Under the pieces are notes generated by a model that was not told the origin of the DNA, did no database searches, and saw only the letters and a program-made list of their open reading frames with translations. Shown here piece by piece: positions 30,838 to 40,178 of a stretch of 64,000 bases of DNA. The DNA is taken from assembly GCA_017848965.1 (NCBI GenBank), contig JAFIHA010000064.1:18927-82926 (forward strand), given 5' to 3'. The DNA comes from Dechloromonas aromatica (nom. nud.) (lineage in GTDB: Bacteria > Pseudomonadota > Gammaproteobacteria > Burkholderiales > Rhodocyclaceae). Numbering within the stretch: position 1 is the stretch's first letter; the number at the start of each line of letters is the position of its first letter. Position numbers and translations under genes: made by a program.

Positions 30838-31446
30838 TCAGGCCTTGGCGAAAGCCTTGTCGATTTCGGCGCGTAGCGCGTCGTAATCGCGCACCACCGG
30901 GAACTGCGGGAATTCGCGGACGACGTTTTCCGGCGGGTGGAAGAGGATGCCGCCGTGGGCTTCGCCGAGCATCGCCGTGTCGTTGTACGAATCGCCGGCA
31001 GCGACGATGGTGAAGTTCAGTTCCTTGAAGCGCTTGACCGCTTCCTGCTTCTGGTTCGGCATGCGCAGGTGGTAGTTGACCAGCATGCCGTCGGCGTCGG
31101 CTTCCAGCGAATGGCAGAACAGCGTCGGCCAGCCGAGTTGGCGCATCAGCGGATGGGCAAATTCGTAGAAGGTGTCGGACAGGATGACCACCTGGTAGTC
31201 CTCGCGCAGCTGGTCGAGGAAGGCGCGGGCGCCCTGCATCGGGCCCATTTCGGCGATCACCTTCTGGATGTCCGGCAGGCCGAGCTGCTTCTCGCGCAGC
31301 AGGTTCAGCCGGTAGGTCATCAGCGTGTCGTAGTTCGGCTCGTCGCGCGTCGTCCGCTTCAGTTCGGGGATGCCGGTGCGCTCGGCGAATTCGATCCAGA
31401 TTTCCGGAACCAGGACCCCTTCGAGGTCAAGACAGACGATTTTCAC
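30838..31446 (-). CDS. thrH: Bifunctional phosphoserine phosphatase / homoserine phosphotransferase
   Basis: 202 aa HAD-superfamily enzyme. Motif I is CLDLEGVLVPEIW (nucleophile Asp, with Glu replacing the second Asp as in ThrH), motif II VILSDTFYEF, motif III lysine in PNQKQEAV, motif IV AAGDSYNDTAML. It can dephosphorylate phosphoserine and move the phosphate to homoserine, linking serine and threonine synthesis. The start is taken as a GTG at 31444-31446 (GGGAG six bases ahead, giving the usual M-K-I-V-C-L-D start); a TTG two codons earlier is an alternative. Confidence 0.92.
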   Translation of the reverse strand: MKIVCLDLEGVLVPEIWIEFAERTGIPELKRTTRDEPNYDTLMTYRLNLLREKQLGLPDIQKVIAEMGPMQGARAFLDQLREDYQVVILSDTFYEFAHPLMRQLGWPTLFCHSLEADADGMLVNYHLRMPNQKQEAVKRFKELNFTIVAAGDSYNDTAMLGEAHGGILFHPPENVVREFPQFPVVRDYDALRAEIDKAFAKA

Positions 31447-31545
31447 GGTCAACTCCCTGAGACGGCCAAAAGAGCGGGATTTTACCCGAACGGACGTCGA
31501 CGAAGCTGCACACGTAGCGTCGAATGTTCGGGCACTCGCTCTTGG

Positions 31546-31884
31546 TTAACGTGGCCGGTTGTTTCCGCCCGAGTATAAAAGTAACGCTGCGAAAAGTACC
31601 GAGACAGCCAGAGGAACAGAAACAATCCAAGCATACTCACTACCATAATCCAGCAGGAGCAGCAGCGTGTCGTCTCCTGCAGCGCAACGACGGGGGTAAG
31701 GTTCCTGAAACGGTACGGAAGCGCAATCCAGCATCCAAGCGCGTAATTTTGCCAATAACCCAAACAGCACTGGCGAAAAGCAAATGGCCAACGCCAAAGC
31801 TACCCAGGTTATTAGCCATGCATTCTGGAAGCTTTCGAATTGCTTTTCATCGGGTTCGAGCGTGTCGGGAAGTTTGTTATTCAT
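31546..31884 (-). CDS. Hypothetical small membrane protein
   Basis: 112 aa with two predicted transmembrane helices (about 24-46 and 83-104) separated by a loop containing two Cys. No family recognised. Codon use and base composition are less GC-rich than the neighbours, and no clear ribosome site precedes the ATG. The competing frame on the other strand has no membrane pattern. Reported as a plausible but unproven gene. Confidence 0.5.
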   Translation of the reverse strand: MNNKLPDTLEPDEKQFESFQNAWLITWVALALAICFSPVLFGLLAKLRAWMLDCASVPFQEPYPRRCAAGDDTLLLLLDYGSEYAWIVSVPLAVSVLFAALLLYSGGNNRPR

Positions 31885-31999
31885 CGCTTTAGGATTAGGC
31901 GGCGAATATTTCGGAAAAATCGACGGGTAGGGCGTGTCTGATGATATCTGGTTATCGCTCGTGGAAATAGGCCGTGCAGTCCTGCCGCCGCGATAAGCT

Positions 32000-33907
<1,908 letters not shown>

Positions 33908-33997
33908 GGCGGGGCGAATTATAGCGGCGGGCTGCTAGAATTCCCGCATCGCCGGCCGGGTTTGTCCCGAAATGCCGCCGTTTTCCGGGTCCATGGC

Positions 33998-34564
33998 ATG
34001 AAATATCGATACTGCGCAGCGTTTGCTGCTCTCCTGTTGCCTTGTTGCGCGACGTTTGCGGAAGATTCCGGCTGGGAGGAGCGTCTCCAGCGTGCCGCCG
34101 CCATCAAGGCCGAGGCCGCGCGGCAGCAGCGTGCTGCCGATAGCGAGTTCGAGCGGCGCAAGATTGCCTGCCAGGAGAAGTTCCTGGTCAACGATTGTGT
34201 CAACGAGGCGCGCGGCGAGCAGTTACGGGCTCGCCAGGCGAATCAGGCGCTGGAACGTGGTGCCGAGGAGATGGAACGCCAGGTCAAGCGCGAACAACTG
34301 GCCGCGCGCAAGGCGCAGGTCGCTGCCGATGCCGAGGAAAAGGCGCGCAGCCTGACGCAGCGTGAACAGGACATTGCCGCCCGCGACCAGGCGGATGCTG
34401 CGCGGCGCGATGCAATTGCCGCGCGCAAGGCGCGCCAGGCCGAAGCCGGCGCTCGTCGCAGCGCCGAACGCGAGGCGGCGCACCAGCGCAAGGTCGAGGC
34501 ACACGCCCGCAAGCTGGCCGAGGCCAAAGCCAAGGCGGCCGCCAGGGCGGCGAAGCAGCAGTAG
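33998..34564 (+). CDS. Hypothetical exported coiled-coil protein
   Basis: 188 aa. A signal peptide (about 1-21, ending TFA-ED) is followed by an almost entirely Ala/Arg/Glu/Gln helical protein with predicted long coiled coil; a pair of cysteines (KIACQEKF and NDCVNEAR, about 56 and 64) is conserved-looking and could form a disulfide. No family recognised. It ends 20 bp before the HD-GYP gene on the same strand, so the two may be cotranscribed. Confidence 0.7.
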   Translation: MKYRYCAAFAALLLPCCATFAEDSGWEERLQRAAAIKAEAARQQRAADSEFERRKIACQEKFLVNDCVNEARGEQLRARQANQALERGAEEMERQVKREQLAARKAQVAADAEEKARSLTQREQDIAARDQADAARRDAIAARKARQAEAGARRSAEREAAHQRKVEAHARKLAEAKAKAAARAAKQQ

Positions 34565-34584
34565 GGGCGGGAGAGGTCGGGGCG

Positions 34585-35784
34585 ATGATCCGCAAGATTG
34601 TCATCGACCAACTCCGGCCCGGCATGTATGTCGTCGATCTGCACAAGCCCTGGCTGGAGCACGGGCTTTGGTTGAGCCGCTTTCCGGTCCGCGACTGGGT
34701 GCAGATTCGGCGCTTGATCGACGCCGGTTTTACCGAGATCAGCATCGATACCCGGCGTGGTCGCGATGTCGACCTGCCAGGCAGTAGTCCGCCGCTGCCG
34801 GTGCCGCCTGAGCCGCGCCCACTGCGGCGGCCGCCGCCGACGGTTTCGCTCGGCGAGGAGCGGCGGCGGGCCAGCCGCCTGCTCGGCGACGCCTGCCGCC
34901 AACTCGACGAGATGGCACGGGCGGCGCGCGCCGGCGAACGGGTCGATGCGCTGGCGCTGGAAGTGGTGGTCGACAAGCTGATCGAATCGGTTGCCCGCAA
35001 CCCGGACGCGCTGGTGCCGCTGGCCCGGATCAAGCGGCCGGAAACCTACGATGCCGGCCACGCTGTCGCCACCGCAGCATTGACCGTCGCCCTGGCCCGT
35101 CAGCAGCAGGTCGCCGCCGCCGAACTGGAGAAGATGGCGCTCGGCGCGCTGCTCAAGGACATCGGTCTGGCGGCCATCGACGAACGCCTGGTGAGCAAGC
35201 AGGGGCAACTGTCGCAGGCCGAATATGCGATCGTCCAGAGCCACGTCGAGGAAGGCCTGGCGGTTCTGGAAGCGACGGTCAGCCTGCCCGAGACCACGGT
35301 CGCGGTGATCCTCGAGCACCACGAACGCTACAACGGTGCCGGTTACCCCTACCGCATGGCGGGCGACGACATCACGCTGGCCGGGCGCATCGCCGCCGTC
35401 GTCGATGCCTACGACGCGATGACCTCGGACCGCCCCTACCGTGCCGCGCTGGCGCCGACCGCTGCGCTGCGCCAGCTCTACGAGCAAGGTGGGGTGCAGT
35501 TCGACCCCGGGCTGGTCGCCGGCCTCGTCCATGCCCTCGGCGTCTATCCGGTCGGCACCCTGGTACTGCTGGAAAGCGGCCACCTGGCGGTGGTCGAGCA
35601 GGGGACGCCGGGCGATCCGCTGCGCCCGGTGGTCAAGGTCATCTATCACGCGGCGCGGCGGCAATACGTTGAGCCGGTGCGCGCCGACCTTTCGCGCAAG
35701 GTCGGCAACCATTACGGGCGCATCCTGCGCGCCGAAAGTTTCGAGCGCTGGGGGCTCAGTCCTCTGCGCTGGCAACCTGCCTGA
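34585..35784 (+). CDS. DUF3391/HD-GYP domain protein with degenerate HD motif
   Basis: 399 aa. N-terminal DUF3391 (about 1-130; DQLRPGMYVVDLHKPWLEH), then an HD-GYP domain (about 145-325). HD-GYP enzymes hydrolyse cyclic di-GMP at a His/Asp metal site. Here His159, His220, His245-His246, the GAGYP motif (251-255) and Asp274 in VVDAYDAM are present, but the HD pair itself reads KDIGL (Lys191-Asp192) instead of HDIGK. Loss of the metal-ligand His suggests weak or no phosphodiesterase activity, leaving a c-di-GMP binding or scaffold role. The last 29 bp overlap the 3' end of the convergent mutY. Confidence 0.88.
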   Translation: MIRKIVIDQLRPGMYVVDLHKPWLEHGLWLSRFPVRDWVQIRRLIDAGFTEISIDTRRGRDVDLPGSSPPLPVPPEPRPLRRPPPTVSLGEERRRASRLLGDACRQLDEMARAARAGERVDALALEVVVDKLIESVARNPDALVPLARIKRPETYDAGHAVATAALTVALARQQQVAAAELEKMALGALLKDIGLAAIDERLVSKQGQLSQAEYAIVQSHVEEGLAVLEATVSLPETTVAVILEHHERYNGAGYPYRMAGDDITLAGRIAAVVDAYDAMTSDRPYRAALAPTAALRQLYEQGGVQFDPGLVAGLVHALGVYPVGTLVLLESGHLAVVEQGTPGDPLRPVVKVIYHAARRQYVEPVRADLSRKVGNHYGRILRAESFERWGLSPLRWQPA

Positions 35785-36796
35785 TCAGCTTGCGGATCGG
35801 CGTCGGCACGCCGGCGGCGGCAGCCTCGGCCAACGGCAGCCATGCGTCGCCCGGTTCGCCTGCCGAGAGCGGCGGCGCGACGCGGCAAAGCAGCGGTTTC
35901 AGGGTCAGCCGGAAATGCGTGAACACATGTTTGAGCGGTGGCAGTTCGCGTTGTTCGCTGGCGATCAGGCCGCGTGCGGCGAGGATCGTCGCCGGATCGC
36001 CTTGCGGCGGTACCAGCAGACCGCCCCACAGCCCGTGTGGCGGCCGCCGTTCGAGCAGCAGGCGGTTGTCGGCCAGAAGCAGCACGAACACCGCCTCGCG
36101 CTCGGGCAGCGGCGGTCGCGGCTTCGCCTCCGGCAGGCTGCGCTGACGGTTCTCGCGGCGGGCGACGCAGTTTTCGGCAAAGGGACAGGCCGGGCAATTG
36201 GGCAGGCCGCGCGTGCATAGCGTCGCTCCCAGATCCATCAATCCCTGCGTGTAAGCCCCAATCTCCGCAGTCTCCGGCAGCAGGCTTTCGGCAAGTGTCC
36301 ACAGGCGCCGTTCGACCGCCGTCGCGCCGGGAAAACCGGCGATCCCGAATACCCGGCACAGCACCCGCTTGACGTTGCCGTCGAGAATCGCCGCCTGTTC
36401 CCCGAAACAGAAGGCGGCGATCGCCGCCGCCGTCGAACGACCGATACCGGGCAATTCAGCGAGCGCCGCGGCATTCTCCGGAAAACGCCCGCCGCATTCG
36501 GCAACGATGCGTTGCGCGCAGCGATGCAGGTTGCGCGCCCGGGCGTAGTAGCCCAGGCCGGCCCAGTGCTCGATCACCTGCTCGATGGGCGCCGCCGCCA
36601 GCGCGCCGACGTCGGGAAAACTGGCCAGGAAGCGGGCGTAATACGGCAGCACGGTCGCCACCTGGGTCTGCTGCAACATGATCTCCGACAGCCAGACCCG
36701 GTAGGGATCGCGCGTCCCCTGCCAGGGCAGGTCGTGGCGTCCGGCGCTGCGCTGCCAGGCGATCAGGCGTTGGGCAAAGCTTTGTTCTTGCGGCAA
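35756..36796 (-). CDS. mutY: A/G-specific adenine glycosylase
   Basis: 346 aa. It removes adenine mispaired with 8-oxoguanine. A helix-hairpin-helix (ELPGIGRSTAAAI) and catalytic Asp region (AAILDGNVKRVLCR) are followed by the [4Fe-4S] cluster motif CTRGLPNCPACPFAENC, then a NUDIX-like C-terminal domain for 8-oxoG recognition. No ATG is available near the expected N-terminus; a TTG at 36794-36796 gives the usual length and is chosen with low certainty. Single gene. Confidence 0.92.
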   Translation of the reverse strand: MPQEQSFAQRLIAWQRSAGRHDLPWQGTRDPYRVWLSEIMLQQTQVATVLPYYARFLASFPDVGALAAAPIEQVIEHWAGLGYYARARNLHRCAQRIVAECGGRFPENAAALAELPGIGRSTAAAIAAFCFGEQAAILDGNVKRVLCRVFGIAGFPGATAVERRLWTLAESLLPETAEIGAYTQGLMDLGATLCTRGLPNCPACPFAENCVARRENRQRSLPEAKPRPPLPEREAVFVLLLADNRLLLERRPPHGLWGGLLVPPQGDPATILAARGLIASEQRELPPLKHVFTHFRLTLKPLLCRVAPPLSAGEPGDAWLPLAEAAAAGVPTPIRKLIRQVASAED

Positions 36797-36859
36797 ATTT
36801 CGTCTCGACGCGGAAAGCGGGAGCCGGGATAATACGTCCTTTTTTCGCCTGCGACGCCC

Positions 36860-37351
36860 ATGACCCAGCCCGTTACCGATACCCGCGCCCTGCGCAATGC
36901 CCTCGGCCGCTTCGCCACCGGCATCGCCGTCGTCACGGCCATCGACCCGGATGGCAAGCCGATCGGACTGACGGTCAACTCCTTCTCCGCCGTCTCGCTG
37001 CAACCGGCGCTGGTCCTCTGGTGCCTGGGCAGCGGTTCGGCCAACCTGGAAGCCTTCCGCAAGGCCAGCCATCACGCGATCAACATCCTCGCCGCCGACC
37101 AGCAGGACCTCTCCAACCGCTTCGCCACCTGGCCGACCGACCGCTTCGCCGGCTTGCCCTGGCACGGCGGCTACGGCGGCGCGCCGGTGCTGGAAGGCTG
37201 CTGCGCCAGCTTCGAAGTCGCTAACGAAAGCGAAGTCCCCGGCGGCGACCACAGCATCTTCATCGGCCGCGTCGAGCGCTACGGCGAAAACCCGGAACTT
37301 GCCCCGCTGCTCTTCCACGCCGGCCAGTACCGCCGCCTCGCCGAGCTCTGA
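36860..37351 (+). CDS. Flavin reductase family protein
   Basis: 163 aa. Flavin-reductase-like FMN-binding split barrel. RNALGRFATGIAVVTAID and GLTVNSFSAVSLQPALVLWCL mark the flavin site, with HAINILAADQQDLSNRFA following. Such proteins (HpaC/RutF-like) supply reduced flavin to a partner monooxygenase; no monooxygenase is adjacent. Divergent from mutY with a 63-bp gap. Confidence 0.87.
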   Translation: MTQPVTDTRALRNALGRFATGIAVVTAIDPDGKPIGLTVNSFSAVSLQPALVLWCLGSGSANLEAFRKASHHAINILAADQQDLSNRFATWPTDRFAGLPWHGGYGGAPVLEGCCASFEVANESEVPGGDHSIFIGRVERYGENPELAPLLFHAGQYRRLAEL

Positions 37352-37404
37352 CAACGATTGAACCGGACGCGAACTCGGCATAGAATCGCGTCCTTGCCGC
37401 CCGA

Positions 37405-37478
37405 GCGGGCGTCGTATAATGGTAATACCCTAGCTTCCCAAGCTAGAGCCGTGGGTTCGATTCCCATCGCCCGCTCCA
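37405..37478 (+). tRNA. tRNA-Gly (CCC)
   Basis: 74 nt including the encoded CCA. The acceptor stem GCGGGCG pairs with CGCCCGC. The anticodon arm CTAGC-TTCCCAA-GCTAG gives anticodon CCC. The T arm GTGGG-TTCGATT-CCCAT is intact. No integrase or partial copy lies downstream, so there is no sign of an island at this tRNA. Confidence 0.97.
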
Positions 37479-37491
37479 CCAAAGCATGCCC

Positions 37492-37518
37492 AGCCCACCC
37501 GACGTCGGTGGGCTTTTT
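37492..37518 (+). terminator. Intrinsic terminator after tRNA-Gly
   Basis: A perfect 8-bp stem AGCCCACC/GGTGGGCT is followed by a T-run, 14 bp after the tRNA CCA end. Confidence 0.9.
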
Positions 37519-37545
37519 GTTGTCTGGCCACCGCCGTTGCCGGGC

Positions 37546-38763
37546 TCAGTGGTTTCCCGTGCGGTAGCGTTCGAGGCGGGGGCCGCGGAAGGTCTGCTTG
37601 AACAGGATCGGTGTCAGGAAGGTGGTCAGGATGCCCATCAGGACCAAGGTGGAGAAGATCATCGGGTCGATGAAGCCTTTCTGGTAGGCGATGCCTGCCA
37701 CCACCAGTTCCATCACGCCGCGGCCGTTGAGCACGCAGCCCAGGCCGAGCGCCTCGCGGTGCGCCATGCCGACGATGCGCCCGCCCAGCCAGCCGGCGAA
37801 CAGCTTGCTGAGGATCGAGACGAGGATGACGACGACGGTGAAGTCCAGTTCGCTGATCGCGCTGATCTGGAATTCCAGGCCGAGATAGGCGAAGAAGACC
37901 GGCGCCAGGAAGCCGTTGGTGATCGAGGCCAGGGTGCCGCGCAGGTCCTCGTAACGGGAGGCGAGGAAGTGGCGTTGGTCGAGGAAGAGGGCGCCGAAGA
38001 AGGCGCCGATGACGAAGTGGAAACCGAGCGCTTCACTGATGGTGCCGAAGACCAGCACGAAGACGACGACGATGCCGAACAGCGCTTCCGGGCCGAAAAT
38101 GCGGATCATTGCTTCCGGTACCGCCTGGACGCTGATGTCGCGGCGTTCCAGCCATTCGAAGAGCCGGCTCATGGCGAGCACGACGATGGCGAGCAGGGCC
38201 AGCTTGAGCGTGGACAGGCCGACGGCGGTGGCGGCGTCGCCCAGAGTCAGGTGCTGCGGCAGGTTGAGGACGATACCGAGGATGAACAGCGCGGCGATGT
38301 CGTTGATGACGGCGGTGGCCAGTGCGTACTTGGCGATCGGCGTGTGCAGCACGCCGAGGCTGTCGAGCAGCTTGACCGCCACCGGTAGTGCGGTGATCGA
38401 GATGCACAGGCCGAGAAAGACCATGCGCATGGCGTCCTGGGCAAACAGGGCGGCGACGCCGACGCCGCAGGCGAAGGGGATGAGGAAGCCGATCAGCGCC
38501 AGCAGCATGCCACGGCCGCGCATGGCGCCGAAAATTTCGGAAAAGCGCATTTCCAGGCCGGCGTTGAGAATGATCAGGAAAACCGCCAGTTCGGAGACGG
38601 CGGCGAGCGCGGCGTTGGGGTGGATGAGGTCGAACAGCGCTGGCCCGAGCAGCACGCCGGCCAGGATTTCGCCGATCATTTCCGGCTGGTTGTAGCGTGC
38701 AAAGAGGCGACCGAACAGCCGTGCCACGACAATCAGAAGGAGAAGGCTGGCAAGAAGGGACAT
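37546..38763 (-). CDS. CPA2-family cation/proton antiporter (Kef/RosB-like), no RCK domain
   Basis: 405 aa, about 12-13 transmembrane helices covering the whole protein. Family features: NQPEMIGEILAGVLLGP near TM2, FLIILNAGLEMRF, the ion-binding helix ATAVINDIAALFIL, and LNGRGVMELVVAGIAYQKG near the end. It exchanges Na+ or K+ for protons. Unlike KefB/KefC it stops after the membrane domain, with no cytoplasmic TrkA-N regulatory domain. The start at 38763 is taken from alignment of the first helix; the ribosome site is weak. Convergent with the tRNA-Gly unit. Confidence 0.87.
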   Translation of the reverse strand: MSLLASLLLLIVVARLFGRLFARYNQPEMIGEILAGVLLGPALFDLIHPNAALAAVSELAVFLIILNAGLEMRFSEIFGAMRGRGMLLALIGFLIPFACGVGVAALFAQDAMRMVFLGLCISITALPVAVKLLDSLGVLHTPIAKYALATAVINDIAALFILGIVLNLPQHLTLGDAATAVGLSTLKLALLAIVVLAMSRLFEWLERRDISVQAVPEAMIRIFGPEALFGIVVVFVLVFGTISEALGFHFVIGAFFGALFLDQRHFLASRYEDLRGTLASITNGFLAPVFFAYLGLEFQISAISELDFTVVVILVSILSKLFAGWLGGRIVGMAHREALGLGCVLNGRGVMELVVAGIAYQKGFIDPMIFSTLVLMGILTTFLTPILFKQTFRGPRLERYRTGNH

Positions 38764-39110
38764 GGGTTGGAAGACTCCGTAGGCAGTGGAGCTTACCACG
38801 CTATCATCGGCGGGCGCGCCCGGTCGACCGACTCCGGGCGGTGCTCGGGTTATGCAGATTGTCTTGGTGTCGCATGCGACGAACTGCTTCGTGCCTACTC
38901 CGGATTTCGCTTGGGCCTGTTTCATGATTGGCCGAAGCAAGGCCGGACGTCAGCGTTAGGCTATTTAGGCAAGCCGGATAAGCAATGCTGGAAGTAAGGA
39001 TTTATACTGCGCCTTCGTCGTCCGGGGAAACGGGGACGTCACCGTTGTTGAGCGGGTGACGGGGCCGAGCGCCATGCGGTTTCCGAAGAGGACTGTCTCA
39101 GGGATATTTC
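38764..39110. other. 347-bp divergent intergenic region
   Basis: No gene supported. It holds the promoter region of the antiporter (left) and of the binding-protein/kinase pair (right). A TATACT box at 39003-39008 is a possible -10 without a good -35. A 7-bp stem (CGTCACC/GGTGACG, 39037-39061) precedes the rightward gene, and AGGGA lies 8 bp before its start. Confidence 0.35.
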
Positions 39111-40166
39111 ATGCAGGTTCGACATCGCTTGCGGTGGGTACTTTGGGGTCTAGTGTTGTGTCTGTGCGACACGGTGAGCGCCGAAAATGCCTATAAGGTT
39201 GGGGTGCTTTACTGGTCGATGAGCATTCCCGGCCAGGTGGCGATGCGCCAGGGGCTGGAGGCGGAAGCCAAGAGGATCAACGCGCAGGCGGCGCGCAGCG
39301 GCGGGCGGGGCGTTGTCCTGCTGCCGGAGGTGGCGGGCGACGGCGGCGATGGGGTCGAGCGTCAGATTCGCCAGATGCGGGCCATGGTGGCGGCCAGACC
39401 GGACATCATCGTCGTCCAGCCGTCCGACAATGCGGCGCTGGCCGAGCCGCTGAAGGCGGCCAACGCCGCCGGGATTCCCGTCGTGGCCTACGACCAGTAC
39501 ATCAGCGGCGGCAAGCTGGCCTCCTACGTAACCTCGGACAATCGGCAGGCAGGCTATCTGGGCGGCGAGTACATCGCCGCCCGCTTTCCCGGCAATACGC
39601 CCTTGCGGCTGGTGCTGGTCGAGTATCCGCTGGTCTCGTCGACAGTCGAACGCCTGAACGCTTTCCTCGATGCCTTGCGCGATCATGGCAAGGCCTTCCG
39701 TATTCTCAAGACTTACCAGGCGGTCGAGCCGGTCGGCGGACGCAAGGCGGGTGAGGCGATCCTGCGCGATTTCCCGCAGCGTAACAGTGTCGATGTCGTG
39801 TTCACGGTCAACGACGGTGGCGGCCTGGCCGTCGTCGACGTGTTGGCCAAGGCGGCGCGCAACGAGATCGCGGTGGCCAGCGTCGATGGCGATCCGGTCT
39901 CGGTCGCCAACATCCGGGCTGGCCGTCTGACGGTGATCGATGCCGCCCAGTTCTGCGGTCCGCTTGGCGCCGAAGCGATGCGCGTCGCCTATGCCGTACT
40001 GCGCAAACAGCCGGTGGACCGGCATGTTCTGGTACCGGTTTTCCCGGTCACCCGCGAAACCGTGGACCGCTACCCGGGCTGGCAGGGGCCGTTGCCCCAG
40101 GCGTTTGAAAAGCCCTGGCGGGCCAATCAGCGCTCGTGGCCGGGCAACGTCGCCACATCGAGATAA
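39111..40166 (+). CDS. Periplasmic substrate-binding protein (TorT/ribose-binding type) feeding a sensor kinase
   Basis: 351 aa. A signal peptide (about 1-24, ending VSA-EN) is followed by a type-I periplasmic binding fold of the sugar-binding/TorT group: YKVGVLYWSMSIPGQVAMRQGLEAEAKR, PDIIVVQPSDNAALAEPL, AAGIPVVAYDQYI, and the lobe-2 element VDVVFTVNDGGGLAVVDVL. No ABC permease or ATPase is present. The next gene, 12 bp later, is a membrane hybrid kinase, so this protein most likely presents a ligand to the kinase rather than to a transporter. The ligand is unknown. Confidence 0.85.
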   Translation: MQVRHRLRWVLWGLVLCLCDTVSAENAYKVGVLYWSMSIPGQVAMRQGLEAEAKRINAQAARSGGRGVVLLPEVAGDGGDGVERQIRQMRAMVAARPDIIVVQPSDNAALAEPLKAANAAGIPVVAYDQYISGGKLASYVTSDNRQAGYLGGEYIAARFPGNTPLRLVLVEYPLVSSTVERLNAFLDALRDHGKAFRILKTYQAVEPVGGRKAGEAILRDFPQRNSVDVVFTVNDGGGLAVVDVLAKAARNEIAVASVDGDPVSVANIRAGRLTVIDAAQFCGPLGAEAMRVAYAVLRKQPVDRHVLVPVFPVTRETVDRYPGWQGPLPQAFEKPWRANQRSWPGNVATSR

Positions 40167-40178
40167 CAGGGTGCCCTT

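Noticed and set aside
37405-37600. Integrative island at tRNA-Gly
   Set aside because: No integrase, no duplicated tRNA end and normal core genes on both sides.
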